A stretch of DNA of 64,000 bases from Rubrivivax sp. GTDB lineage: Bacteria > Pseudomonadota > Gammaproteobacteria > Burkholderiales > Burkholderiaceae_C. Position 1 is the stretch's first letter, and the number at the start of each line of letters is the position of its first letter. This document shows, piece by piece, positions 1 through 10,536 of the stretch. The translations under genes were made by a program, and so were the position numbers. Location of the stretch: the NCBI GenBank assembly GCA_016789955.1, contig JAEUPB010000064.1, positions 1 to 64,000 of the forward strand, read 5' to 3'. Under the pieces are notes generated by a model. The model was not told the origin of the DNA, made no database searches, and saw only the letters and a program-made list of their open reading frames with translations.

Positions 1-1229
<1,229 letters not shown>

Positions 1230-1316
1230 GGACAGGCTCCAACGGGCATCGTTGATGGGCCTGCGCGGGCGGCGACGGGAGGGCGGGATCCGCTCACCGA
1301 CGAGACCACTCGTGCA

Positions 1317-1385
1317 GGTGAGCGCGGTTGCAGGGGGATGCTCCGAGCCTGGCCTTCATGGCGAAGGTTGCAACGCTCCTCGGCA
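1317..1385 (-). promoter_or_regulatory. SAH riboswitch in the ahcY leader
   Basis: Read on the minus strand, the leader contains CCGAGGAGCGTTGC, then CCAGGCTCGG, then GCAACCGCGCTC, the conserved blocks of the S-adenosylhomocysteine riboswitch. The expected pairings are present: P1 CCGAG with CTCGG, an internal hairpin CCTTC/GAAGG, and the long-range pseudoknot GAGCG plus TTGCA with TGCAA plus CGCTC. This class is an ON switch known upstream of ahcY in beta- and gammaproteobacteria, which fits the gene 88 bases downstream. A TACACT hexamer at 1395-1400 (minus strand) could be the -10 box; I see no convincing -35. A CCCGCG-AA-CGCGGG palindrome lies just upstream at 1407-1420. Confidence 0.92.
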
Positions 1386-1514
1386 GCGGCGCGCAGTGTA
1401 GAACATCCCGCGAACGCGGGGGCGTGCGGGTTTCACGGCGGCGACATCCGACACTCGGGTCCTCGTCGCCACGTCGCCCTCCGGATGCCCGCGTCACGCT
1501 CCATCTCCGCCGCC

Positions 1515-3301
1515 ATGACGTCCGTCCTCACCCTGAACGCCGCCCCGGTCTGCACATCCGCCGACGCGCAAGGCCGGACGACCGTCACCTCCGCCGAGCA
1601 ACTGCCGCGGCGCACGATGACGCTCGAGCGGCTGCCGAGCGAATACCTGGCCGCCTCTCGCGAACAGCTGGAGCCGCTGGCCGACGAGCTGGAAGGCCGG
1701 CTGCGCGGCGACCTCGAGCGCTACGACATCCAGGACGCCGCGACGCTGCGGACCTGCCAGTCCACGCTGCTCGCGCTGGCGCAGTTCCGCGGCGACTGGG
1801 CCGCCGTGCCAGCGCTGGTCGAGCGGCTGCGCGCCCTGCAGGACAAGCCCGGCCCGCGGGCCGCCAGCGGCCTGCTCGCGCAGATCGTCGCCGAGCAGCA
1901 GGAGCACGGTCGCGCCGCGGAGGGGCTGCGCGCCGAGGTCGAGCGGCGATACGGCGCGCTGGACTGGGCCGACGCGGGCGACACGATCAAGGCGGCCAAG
2001 GGGCAGCTCGAGCTGCTGAATCCTGCTGTCGTGCTCGGCACGTTCCAGCAGCAGGCCGACGTGATGGCCCGCAACCTGAACCTCGTCGTGCCCGAGAGCG
2101 TCGTCGGGTCGATCGTCTCGGCGCGCGTGCAGCTCGACCTGGTCGCGCCGGTGCGCGACGAGGTCGTCGCGGGCCTGCAGGCGGTGGTCGACCGGCATGC
2201 CGCGGCGGCGGCCGCCAAGCCCGACGTGTGGACGCCACGCCTGTTCGCGATCCCGGCCGGCGCGCGCGCCACGGAAGTCGGCGTGGGCATCTGGGATTCC
2301 GGCGTCGACCTCGCGCTGTTCCGCACCACGCCCGGCCGCGGCATCGCATTCGATCGCGAAGCGCGCCCGTCCCAGCACCTGCTGCGCCCGCTGGGCCGCA
2401 GGCGCGCTGGCCGCAGATCCGGCAGTACCTCCAGGGTGCCATGGACCTGCGCGCGGCGCTGGACACCGAGGATGCGCGGCGGCTCAGGCAGGCCGTGTCG
2501 GCGCTGCGGCCCGAGCAGGTGCAGGCCTACCAGGAGGACCTGAGCCTGGCGAGCGTCTACACGCACGGCACCCACGTGGCCGGCGTCGCAGTGGACGGCA
2601 ACCCGTACGCCAGCATCTACACGGCCACGATGCTCTGGGAGCACCGCATCGAACCGGTGAAGCCCGACGAAACTCTGTCGCACCGCCTCGCGGAGGCCTA
2701 CCGGAACGTGGTGCGGGCGTTCCGCGCGGAGCGGCTGCGCGTGGTCAACATGAGCTGGCGCTACGGGGCCGGCGGCTACGAGGAGGCCCTGGCGTGGCAC
2801 AACGTCGGCGCCACGCCGGACGAGCGCAAGGCCCTTGCGCGGCACCTGTTCGGGATCGAGCGCGACGCGCTGCGCGAGGCGATCGCCTCGGCGCCGGAGA
2901 TCCTGTTCGTCGCCGGTGCGGGCAACGAGGACAACAGCGCCGACTTCGAGGAGTACATCCCCGCCGGCCTGGAACTGCCCAACCTGATCACGGTCGGTGC
3001 CGTCGATCGCGCCGGCGACGAGACCAGCTTCTCGACCTTCGGCCGGACGGTGGTGGTGCATGCCAACGGATTCGAGGTCGAGAGCCTGCTGCCCGGGGGC
3101 GACCGCCAGAAGTTCAGCGGCACCAGCATGGCCAGCCCCCAGGTGGCGAACCTGGCGGCCAAGCTGTACGCGCTGAAGCCGGCGTTGACCGTCGCCGAGG
3201 TGCGCGAGGCGATCCTGCAGTGCGCGGACCAGCGTGGGCGGGTCCGCCTCATCCATCCGCGGCGCACCGCCGAACGGCTGGGCGTGCTGCCCGGAGGTTG
3301 A
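1515..3301 (+). pseudogene. S8 subtilase-like serine protease, interrupted by a frameshift
   Basis: The complete set of subtilisin active-site motifs is present but split over two reading frames. The first frame (ATG 1515, alternative ATG 1485) encodes about 250 residues of helical, unassigned N-terminal region and the Asp motif GVGIWDSGVD (Asp near 2295). The second frame holds the His motif HGTHVAG (2564), the oxyanion Asn motif GAGNEDN and the Ser motif GTSMASPQ (Ser at 3125), ending at 3301. The switch falls near 2385-2402, between the Asp and His motifs, and equals loss of one base (or gain of two). No slippery heptamer is visible, so a recent mutation or an assembly error is more likely than programmed frameshifting. 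All motifs after the break are intact, so decay is at most recent. Signal peptide evidence is weak. Confidence 0.8.
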
Positions 3302-3338
3302 CCGGCCTCGGGGGCGGCCGGCCTTCTAGACTCGCCGC

Positions 3339-4196
3339 GTGGACCTCTGCCCTGCTCGCGCCCCCCCACCGCACACGCTTACGTCCCGGCCGCAGCGCCT
3401 CGCCCAGTGCGACGACGAACGCTGGGCAACGCTGGTCGGGGTCCTGACCGACATCGACGACACGCTCACGCGCGAGGGAACCCTCGATGCCCCGGCCGCC
3501 GCGGCGCTGGCGGCGCTGCAAGCGGCGCGGGTGCCGGTGGTGGCGGTCACCGGTCGCTCGCTGCGCTGGTGCCGCGAGGTCGCCGCAACATGGCCCCAAG
3601 CCGATGCCTTCGCCGCATTGGTGGCCGAGAACGGCGCCACGGCGCTGCGGCCAGTGGGCACCGGGTGGCAGACCCTGTACGCGCAGCCGCATGCGGTGCG
3701 CCGCGACCACGCGCGTCGCCTGCGCGCCTGCGCAGCGGCGGTGTGCCGCGAGGTCCCCGGTGCGGTGCTGTCGCGCGACAGCATCGGCCGCGAGACCGAC
3801 ATCGCGATCGACCACTCCGAGCATGCCCACCTCGACGAGGCCGGCATCGCCCGCGTGCTGGCGGTGATGCGGGCGCACGGCCTGCACGCCACGGTCAGCT
3901 CGATCCACGTCAACGGCTGGATCGGCACGCACGACAAGCTGAGCGGCGCGCGCTGGATGGTGCGATGCCTGTGGGGCCGCGACCTGGACACCGAGATCGA
4001 CCGCTGGGTCTACGTCGGTGACTCGACCAACGACCAGGTGATGTTCGCCGCCTTCCCGATGTCGGTGGGCGTGGCCAACCTTCGGCGCTTCGCCGATCGG
4101 CTGCAGACCTGGCCGGCGTACATCGCCGAGGGCGAGCGCGGCGCCGGGTTCGCCGAAGTGGCACGGCGGCTGCTGGCCGCGCGCGGCGCGGCGTGA
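3339..4196 (+). CDS. HAD-IIB (Cof-like) phosphatase
   Basis: A 285-residue soluble haloacid-dehalogenase-superfamily phosphatase of the sugar-phosphatase type (mannosylglycerate/sucrose/trehalose phosphatase-like). All four HAD motifs are seen: I, TDIDDTLT with the nucleophile Asp near residue 38; II, VAVTGRS; III, the Lys of HDKLSG near residue 200; IV, GDSTNDQVMF near 227-236. The cap region between motifs II and III is of the C2B length. The GTG at 3339 is preceded by TAGACT at 3327-3332, which may be a -10 box producing a nearly leaderless message. The stop codon overlaps the GTG start of the following transporter (GTGA), so the two are translationally coupled. The substrate cannot be told from the sequence. 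Confidence 0.85.
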   Translation: MDLCPARAPPPHTLTSRPQRLAQCDDERWATLVGVLTDIDDTLTREGTLDAPAAAALAALQAARVPVVAVTGRSLRWCREVAATWPQADAFAALVAENGATALRPVGTGWQTLYAQPHAVRRDHARRLRACAAAVCREVPGAVLSRDSIGRETDIAIDHSEHAHLDEAGIARVLAVMRAHGLHATVSSIHVNGWIGTHDKLSGARWMVRCLWGRDLDTEIDRWVYVGDSTNDQVMFAAFPMSVGVANLRRFADRLQTWPAYIAEGERGAGFAEVARRLLAARGAA

Positions 4197-5374
4197 ACGG
4201 CACCGTGCCGACACGGCGGCGGGTGCTGCTCGCGGCGCTGGGGCTGGCGCTGGCCGCGGCCGTCTCGCTGGGCCTGGCCCGCTTCGCCTATGCGCTGCTG
4301 CTGCCGCCGATGCGCAACGAACTGGGATGGAGCTGGTTCACGGCCGGCGCGATGAACACCGCCAACGCCGCCGGGTATCTCCTGGGCGCGCTGGCGATGC
4401 CGGCGCTGCTGCGCCGCATCGATGCGCGCTGGCTGATGCTCGGCGGCGGCGCCGGATCCGCGCTGTTGCTGGCACTGCACGCCACGGCCAGCGCTGATCT
4501 GCTGATCGGTGCGCTGCGGCTGGCCACTGGCATTGCCTCGGCGGCCAGCTTCGTCGCCGGAGGGCTGCTGGCGGCGCGCCTGGCCGGCCACGCGGCCGCG
4601 CTGCAGCCGCAGCCGATCGGCAGTGGCCTCGTGCTCGGCCTGTACTACGGCGGTACGGGGCTCGGCATCATCGTGTCGACGCTGGTCGCCGCGCCGCTGC
4701 CATGGCGCGCAGGCTGGTCGGCCCTGGGTGCCGCGTGCGCCGTCGCCACGGTCGCCACCGCCGTCACGCAGCGCGGCTGGGCAGCACCGGCCGCCGCGGC
4801 CGCCCAGCCGCAGCAGGCCACGGCGCGGCCCTTCGCCTGGGCGCTGGCCGGGTACGCGATGTTCGGGCTGGGCTACATCGGCTACATGACCTTCGTGATC
4901 GGGTTGCTGCGGGAGCAGGGGCTCGCGGCAGGCGCCATCCACGCGTTCTACGTGCTGCTGGGCGCGGGCGTGGTGGCGTCGTCGTGGCTGTGGTCGGGGC
5001 TGCTGCAGCGCTGGCGCGGCGGGCAGACGCTGGCGCTGCTGAATGCGCTGCTCGCGCTGGCCACGCTGATGCCGGTGCTGAGCGCGCATCCGGCCGTGGT
5101 GGCGGCCTCGGGGTTGCTGTTCGGCAGCGTGTTCCTCTCGGTGGTGGCGTCGACCACGGCGCTGGTGCGGCACAACCTGCCGGAGGCGGCCTGGGCCTCG
5201 GGCATCACGCGCTTCACGATCGTGTTCGCGGGCGGCCAGATCGTCGGCCCGAGCCTCGTGGGTCTCGTGGCCGACGGCAGCGGCGGGCTGCTGCGCGGCT
5301 TCGCGTTGTCGGCGGCGCTGCTGGCGCTGGGGGCGGTGTTCGCGTGGCGCCAGCGACCGCTCACCGCGTCTTGA
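4193..5374 (+). CDS. MFS transporter, YbfB/YjiJ family
   Basis: A 393-residue inner-membrane protein with about twelve hydrophobic segments. The opening region GLARFAYALLLPPMRNELGW and the following NTANAAGYLLGAL are typical of the YbfB/YjiJ group of major facilitator transporters, whose substrates are largely unknown. The start is the GTG at 4193, overlapping the stop of the phosphatase upstream, so both proteins are probably made from one message; a link to export or uptake of a sugar-like compound is only inference. The 3' end overlaps the convergent glycosylase gene by 14 bases. Confidence 0.85.
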   Translation: MNGTVPTRRRVLLAALGLALAAAVSLGLARFAYALLLPPMRNELGWSWFTAGAMNTANAAGYLLGALAMPALLRRIDARWLMLGGGAGSALLLALHATASADLLIGALRLATGIASAASFVAGGLLAARLAGHAAALQPQPIGSGLVLGLYYGGTGLGIIVSTLVAAPLPWRAGWSALGAACAVATVATAVTQRGWAAPAAAAAQPQQATARPFAWALAGYAMFGLGYIGYMTFVIGLLREQGLAAGAIHAFYVLLGAGVVASSWLWSGLLQRWRGGQTLALLNALLALATLMPVLSAHPAVVAASGLLFGSVFLSVVASTTALVRHNLPEAAWASGITRFTIVFAGGQIVGPSLVGLVADGSGGLLRGFALSAALLALGAVFAWRQRPLTAS

Positions 5375-6464
5375 CGGGCTCCGCCGACACCCCCAGGAAC
5401 GCCTCCATGCGGCCGAGCTCGTCGTCGAGCGCCGCGCGATACGCCGCCTCGCGCGGCGCGCGGCCCGACACGTAGCCCACCTCGGGCTGCAGCCTGCCCT
5501 CCCCCACCGACACGTTGCCCCAGCCGATGACGCGGTCGCGCCACAGCAGCGGCAGCGCGTAGTAGCCGAGCTGGCGCTTGGGCGCCGGGGTGTAGGCCTC
5601 GAAGCGATAGGCCCAGCCCCAGAACAGCTCGAAGCGGCGGCGGTCCCATACGACGGGGTCGAAGGGCGCGAGCAACCGGACGGCGTCGCCGACCTCGCGA
5701 CGCACGAGCCGCTCGCCGGGCAGGCCGTACCAGACGACACCATCCACCGTCATCGAGGTGAGCCGGCGCTTGGCCCGGTTCAGCGCGGCCGCGCGGTCGC
5801 CACGCCACTGCGGTGCCCCACCGCACAAGCCGCTCAGCAGCCAGCCGAGCGTGGGCGCGGGCAGCGGCGCGTACTTGTGCACCGCGGCGTCGACCAGCGC
5901 ATCGAAGGTCGCCGCCGGATCGGCCGGCGGCGGGTTCGGCTCGCGCGCCGCATACAGGCGTATGCCGCCCTCACGCCGCGCCACGCGCAGCAGGCCGCGG
6001 TAGTGCATGCCGTCCAGCAGCTGCGTACTGGCGTTGCTCGACCCGCCGAACCAGTTGCGCACCTTGCCATGGTTGAAGGCCGCGTCGACGTCGCGCGGAT
6101 GCACGACGCCACGGTCGCGCACGAAGGCCAGCACCTCGTGGGCCTGCCGCCAGCGCGACCTGGACCACACCGCGCGCGGCGTCCGCGGGTGCATCAGGTG
6201 GTGCAGCGCGCGCGGCACGAAGCCGTAGTTGACGAAGAAGTCCTCCTCGATCGGCAGGCGTGCGTAGCGCCGTTCCAGGTCACCGGCGCGATAGCCGGCA
6301 ACGCGGTGGCGCAGCGTCAGGTCCTGCGCGCGGGCCGGCGCGCGGATGGGGTCGGCCTGCACGAAGCCGAGGCGCTCGATGGCGCGCGGCAGCGTGGTCG
6401 GCGTGAACAGCGAGCGGCCGATCGCATGGCGGCGCAGGTCGTCGATCGTGAGCGGGGCGGGCAT
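5361..6464 (-). CDS. YcaQ/AlkX-type winged-helix DNA glycosylase
   Basis: A 367-residue protein of the winged-helix HTH_42 family (YcaQ/AlkZ), which includes glycosylases that unhook DNA interstrand crosslinks. The N-terminal part carries ERLGFVQADPIRAPARAQD; the Q-A-D triplet matches the QxD catalytic motif of the YcaQ (AlkX) branch rather than the QxQ of the AlkZ branch. Other family landmarks are LERRYARLPIEEDFFVNYG and, near the C-terminus, LLAPFDPVVWDRRR and FEAYTPAPKRQLGYYALP. The ATG at 6464 gives MPAPLTIDDLRR; the gene overlaps the convergent transporter at its 3' end. Probably monocistronic. Activity on crosslinked DNA is inferred from family membership. Confidence 0.85.
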   Translation of the reverse strand: MPAPLTIDDLRRHAIGRSLFTPTTLPRAIERLGFVQADPIRAPARAQDLTLRHRVAGYRAGDLERRYARLPIEEDFFVNYGFVPRALHHLMHPRTPRAVWSRSRWRQAHEVLAFVRDRGVVHPRDVDAAFNHGKVRNWFGGSSNASTQLLDGMHYRGLLRVARREGGIRLYAAREPNPPPADPAATFDALVDAAVHKYAPLPAPTLGWLLSGLCGGAPQWRGDRAAALNRAKRRLTSMTVDGVVWYGLPGERLVRREVGDAVRLLAPFDPVVWDRRRFELFWGWAYRFEAYTPAPKRQLGYYALPLLWRDRVIGWGNVSVGEGRLQPEVGYVSGRAPREAAYRAALDDELGRMEAFLGVSAEPVKTR

Positions 6465-6503
6465 GCGGCCATGATGCCAGCGGCGCCGCCGCGACAATGG
6501 CGC

Positions 6504-7457
6504 GTGACCTCGACGCCTTCCCCCGCAGCGCGGCTGCCCGACGACCTCACCGTGCTCGAGCGCGGCTGGCTGTCGTCGAACAACGTGATCCTCCACGCCT
6601 CCGCCAGCGAGGCCGGCGCGACGCTCGTCGACACGAGCCACGTCAACCACGCGCAGCAGACCGTGGCCCTGGTGCGGCACGCGCTGTCGCGCCGCGGCGA
6701 GCGGCTCGTGCGTGTCGTCAACACGCACCTGCATTCGGATCATTGCGGCGGCAATGCTGCCGTGCAGGCGGCGTTCGACGTGCCGGTGTGGATCCCGCCG
6801 GGCCAGGCCGACGCGGTGCGCGCGTGGGATCGGGCCTCGCTCAGCCACGAGCAGACCGGCCAGCGCTGCGACCGCTTCACGATCGACGGCGTGCTCGAAC
6901 CCGGCAGCGTGCTCGCGGCCGGCGGGCGAGCCTGGCAGGTGCTGGCCGCCCCCGGCCACGATCCGCACGCGGTGATGCTGTTCGATCCACGCGACGGCGT
7001 GCTGATCTCCGGCGACGCGCTCTGGCGCGACGGCTTCGGCGTGGTGTTCCCCGAGACGGTGGGCGAACCCGGCTTCGACGACGTGGGCGCGGTGCTCGAC
7101 CTGATCGACACGCTGCCGGTGCGCGTCGTGATCCCCGGCCACGGCGCGCCGTTCGCCGACGTGGCCGAAGCGCTCGCGCGCGCACGCTCGCGGCTGGCCG
7201 CGTGGCGCGGCGATCCGGCCCGGCACGCGCGCCACGCCGCCAAGGTGTTCATCAAGTACCGGCTGATGGAAGAGCGCGAGCAGCCGCTGGCCGCGCTGTG
7301 CGACTGGGCCTCGGCCACGCCGATGATGCGCGGCCTGTGGGAGCGCCACGCACCACCGGGCGCGGAGTCGCCGCAGGCCTGGGCCGCGCAGCTCGTGGCC
7401 GACCTCGCGCGCTCCGGCGCGGTGACCGTCGACGGCCAGACGGTCCGCGACGCCTGA
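6504..7457 (+). CDS. MBL-fold metallo-hydrolase
   Basis: About 317 residues with a metallo-beta-lactamase fold. The zinc motif NTHLHSDHCGG lies near residue 74; the later metal ligands are in APGHDPHAVM, ISGDALWRDG and PGHGAPF. The C-terminal helical extension after the core resembles that of glyoxalase II-like hydrolases with an added winged-helix-like tail. The likely start is the GTG at 6504, preceded by GACAAT at 6493-6498, a possible -10 box for a leaderless message; an in-frame ATG at 6471/6474 is possible. It is divergent from the YcaQ-like gene, with only 39 bases between the start codons. The substrate (thioester, lactone or glutathione thiolester) cannot be assigned. Confidence 0.82.
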   Translation: MTSTPSPAARLPDDLTVLERGWLSSNNVILHASASEAGATLVDTSHVNHAQQTVALVRHALSRRGERLVRVVNTHLHSDHCGGNAAVQAAFDVPVWIPPGQADAVRAWDRASLSHEQTGQRCDRFTIDGVLEPGSVLAAGGRAWQVLAAPGHDPHAVMLFDPRDGVLISGDALWRDGFGVVFPETVGEPGFDDVGAVLDLIDTLPVRVVIPGHGAPFADVAEALARARSRLAAWRGDPARHARHAAKVFIKYRLMEEREQPLAALCDWASATPMMRGLWERHAPPGAESPQAWAAQLVADLARSGAVTVDGQTVRDA

Positions 7458-7462
7458 CGGCG

Positions 7463-10400
7463 TCAGCCCTTCGACGCCGCCTCGAGGTACTCCGCCAGCA
7501 CGTCGGCGACGTGGCGGGCGCGGCGCGCGCCCTGCAGCCCGTCGGCGATCTGGTGGCGGCAGCTGGTGCCGTCGGCCACGACGATGGCGTCGGCGGGCGC
7601 CGCGCGCAAGGCTGGCAGCAGCGACAGCTCGGCCATCTGCATCGACACGTCGACGTGCTCGACCTCGTAGCCGAAGCTGCCGGCCATGCCGCAGCAGCTG
7701 CTCTCGATCAGCGTCGGCTGCACACCCGGCAGCAGTGCGAGCACATCGAGCACCGGCTGCATCTCGCCGAAGGCCTTCTGGTGGCAGTGGCCGTGCACGA
7801 CCACCGGCTTGCCGGGCGCGCGCAGCGGAGGCGCGAAGCGGCCCGCCTTGGCCTCGGCAGCCGCCCACGCCTCGAACATCACCGCCTGCCGCGCCACGCC
7901 CTGCGCGCCGGCACCCAGGTCCATCGCCAGCACCTCGTCGCGCAGCGAGTACAGGCAGCTCGGCTCCAGGCCGACGATGGGCACCGGGCGCTCGCCCTGC
8001 GTGAACGGCAGCAGGGCCTTGAGCAGTTCGCTGGCGCGCTTCTTGGCTTCCTCCACCTGCCCGGTGGCGAGGTAGGTGCGGCCGCAGCACAGCGGCGTGC
8101 GCTCGGGCGTGGTCGGCACGTGCACGGCGTAGCCGGCCGCCTGCATCACGCGCAACGCCGCCACCGCGTTCTCGCTCTCGAACAGGCCGTTGAAACTGTC
8201 GACGAACAGCACCACGCCCTTCTCGGACGCGAGCACCTGCTCGCGCGAGGCGAGCTTCAGCGACGCGGCACGACGCCACAGCGTGTCGCGGCGCAGCCGC
8301 GGCAGCGAACGGCGCGTCGAAATGCCGTAGCGCTGCTCGCCCCAGGCACGGCCGCGCTCGCTCTGCGCGAGGCGGTTCAGCACCGCAGGCACCAGCGGCC
8401 AGCGCGACGCGCGCCAGGCCCGCTCGGGCAGCTCGGCGATCACGCGGTCGCGCTCGGAGAGGCCACGCTTGCGCCGGTCGGCATGCAGCACCTCGATCTT
8501 CACGCGCGCCATGTCGACGCCAGTGGGGCAGTCGCGCTTGCAGCCCTTGCAGCTGACGCAGAGGTCCAGCGCCTCGCGCACCGCGTCGTGGTTCAGGCCT
8601 TCGGGCCCGAATTGGCCGGCGAGCGCCAGCCGCAACGTGTTGGCGCGGCCGCGCGTGACGTGCCGCTCGTCGCGCGTGATGCGATAGCTCGGGCACATCG
8701 TGCCGGCGTCGAACTTGCGACAGTGGCCGTTGTTGTTGCACATCTCGGCGTGCTTGGCCAGGCCGCCGGTGTTGTCGCCGCCGCTGCCGGGCACGGTGAG
8801 GCGCTCGGTGCGTGCGTCGTTCTGCACATTCCATGGCGACCAGTCCAGCGCCGGCTTCAGCGCGATCGTCTTGTAGCCGGGCGGGTAGCGGAACAGCGAC
8901 GCATCGTCCATCTTCGGCGGGTCGATGATGCGCTTCGGGCAGAAGAGGTTGTGCGGGTCGAGCTCGCGCTTCAGGGCCCGGAAGGCGTCGTCGAGGGCCG
9001 GGCCGAACTGCCAGCGGATCCACTCGCCGCGGCACAGGCCGTCGCCATGCTCGCCGCTGTAGGCGCCCTTGAACTTGCGCACCAGCGCCGACGCCTCCTC
9101 GGCGATCGCGCGCATCTTCTTCGCGCCGTCGCGCCGCATGTCCAGGATGGGCCGCACGTGCAGCGTGCCCACCGACGCGTGCGCGTACCAGGTGCCGCGC
9201 GTGCCGTGGCGGGCGAAGACCTCGGTGAGCGCGGCGGTGTAGGCCGACAGGTGCTTCAGCGGCACCGCGCAGTCCTCGATGAACGAGACCGGCTTGCCGT
9301 CGCCGCGCAGGCTCATCATGATGTTCAGGCCTGCCTTGCGCACCTCCCACAGCGCCTTCTGCGCCGCCGCATCGGGCATCTTCACGAGCGATCCCGCGCC
9401 GTTCAGGTGGGCCACCAGGCCGTCGAGGTCGGCGAGCTTGCCCAGCAACGGCGCACGTTCCTCGCCGGAGAACTCCACCAGCAGGATCGCCTCCGGCAGC
9501 TTGCCCTGGGACATCACGAGCGCCGACTCGATCACCGGGCGGAACGCGGGGTTGGAGCGCGCCAGCTCGATCATGGTGCGGTCGACCAGTTCCACCGCGG
9601 TGGGGCCGAGCACCACGATGTGCTGCGCCGCGTCCATCGCGGTCTGGAAGCTGCGGAAGTTGGCCACGCCCAGCACGCGGTGCGTGGGCAGCGGCGCGAG
9701 CTTGAGCGTGAGCGCCTTCGTGAAGCCCAGCGTGCCTTCGGCGCCGACGAACAGGTGGGCGAGGTTGACGCTGCCGTCGGTCGAGTAAGGCCGTTCGTTG
9801 CGGCAACGGAAGACGTCGATGTTGTAGCCGCCGACGCGCCGCTGCACGCGGGGCCAGTGCTCGTCGATCTGGTCGCGGTTCGCGACGACGAGTTCACGGA
9901 CGAACTGCCCGATCTCCAACGGGCGACCCTGCGCCCCGCGGTACAGGCCGAAGGCGTGGGACGTGCCGTCGGCCAGCGCGATCTCGGCGCCCAGCACGTT
10001 GTGCACCATGTTGCCGTAGGCGATCGAGCGGGAGCCGCACGAGTTGTTGCCGGCCATGCCGCCGAGCGTGGCCTGCGCGCTGGTCGACACATCCACCGGA
10101 AACCACAGGCCATGCGGCTTCAGCCGGGCGTTCAGCTCGTCGAGCACCAGGCCGCCCTGCACCACGGCAACGCCCCGCTCGGCGTCGATCGACACCACCT
10201 CGCGCAGGTGCTTGCTGGTGTCGATGACGAGACCTTCGCCGACGGTCTGGCCGCACTGGCTGGAACCGGCGCCGCGCGGTACCACCGAGACGCCGGCCTC
10301 CCGGGCCAGCGCCAGCGCCACGTCGACGTCGGCGTCGGTGCGCGGCACGAACACGCCCAGCGGCATCTGCTGGTAGATCGAGGCGTCGGTGGCGTAGCGG

Positions 10401-10468
10401 CCGCGCGAGGCGGCGTCGAACATCACCTCGCCCTGGGTCTCGCTGCGCAGTCGTTCTTCGAGGTTCAT
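7463..10468 (-). CDS. FAD/FeS dehydrogenase, YdiJ-like (D-2-hydroxyglutarate dehydrogenase family)
   Basis: A 1001-residue fusion of a GlcD-type FAD oxidase and a GlpC-type FeS module, the size and order of E. coli YdiJ (1018 residues), a D-2-hydroxyglutarate dehydrogenase. The FAD domain shows VVPRGAGSSQCGQTVGEG and TLGGMAGNNSCGSRS in the first 200 residues. A first cysteine set (MCNNNGHC and MCPSYR near 583-600) and CVSCKGCKRDCPTG near 635-648 should bind [4Fe-4S] clusters, followed by two CCG-domain motifs (LCCGRTYLATG near 794 and SSCCGMAGSFGYE near 925). ATG at 10468. Electrons probably pass to the quinone pool. The gene stands alone. The 2-hydroxyacid substrate is inferred from the family. 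Confidence 0.88.
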   Translation of the reverse strand: MNLEERLRSETQGEVMFDAASRGRYATDASIYQQMPLGVFVPRTDADVDVALALAREAGVSVVPRGAGSSQCGQTVGEGLVIDTSKHLREVVSIDAERGVAVVQGGLVLDELNARLKPHGLWFPVDVSTSAQATLGGMAGNNSCGSRSIAYGNMVHNVLGAEIALADGTSHAFGLYRGAQGRPLEIGQFVRELVVANRDQIDEHWPRVQRRVGGYNIDVFRCRNERPYSTDGSVNLAHLFVGAEGTLGFTKALTLKLAPLPTHRVLGVANFRSFQTAMDAAQHIVVLGPTAVELVDRTMIELARSNPAFRPVIESALVMSQGKLPEAILLVEFSGEERAPLLGKLADLDGLVAHLNGAGSLVKMPDAAAQKALWEVRKAGLNIMMSLRGDGKPVSFIEDCAVPLKHLSAYTAALTEVFARHGTRGTWYAHASVGTLHVRPILDMRRDGAKKMRAIAEEASALVRKFKGAYSGEHGDGLCRGEWIRWQFGPALDDAFRALKRELDPHNLFCPKRIIDPPKMDDASLFRYPPGYKTIALKPALDWSPWNVQNDARTERLTVPGSGGDNTGGLAKHAEMCNNNGHCRKFDAGTMCPSYRITRDERHVTRGRANTLRLALAGQFGPEGLNHDAVREALDLCVSCKGCKRDCPTGVDMARVKIEVLHADRRKRGLSERDRVIAELPERAWRASRWPLVPAVLNRLAQSERGRAWGEQRYGISTRRSLPRLRRDTLWRRAASLKLASREQVLASEKGVVLFVDSFNGLFESENAVAALRVMQAAGYAVHVPTTPERTPLCCGRTYLATGQVEEAKKRASELLKALLPFTQGERPVPIVGLEPSCLYSLRDEVLAMDLGAGAQGVARQAVMFEAWAAAEAKAGRFAPPLRAPGKPVVVHGHCHQKAFGEMQPVLDVLALLPGVQPTLIESSCCGMAGSFGYEVEHVDVSMQMAELSLLPALRAAPADAIVVADGTSCRHQIADGLQGARRARHVADVLAEYLEAASKG

Positions 10469-10536
10469 GCGGGATCGATCGGGGTGGACGGGAGCCGTTT
10501 TACAGGCAAGATCGGCCGGCTTCCAGGAGATCTTTC

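Noticed and set aside
2370-2420. Programmed ribosomal frameshift in the subtilase gene.
   Set aside because: No slippery heptamer or downstream pseudoknot is visible, and subtilases are not known to be made this way.
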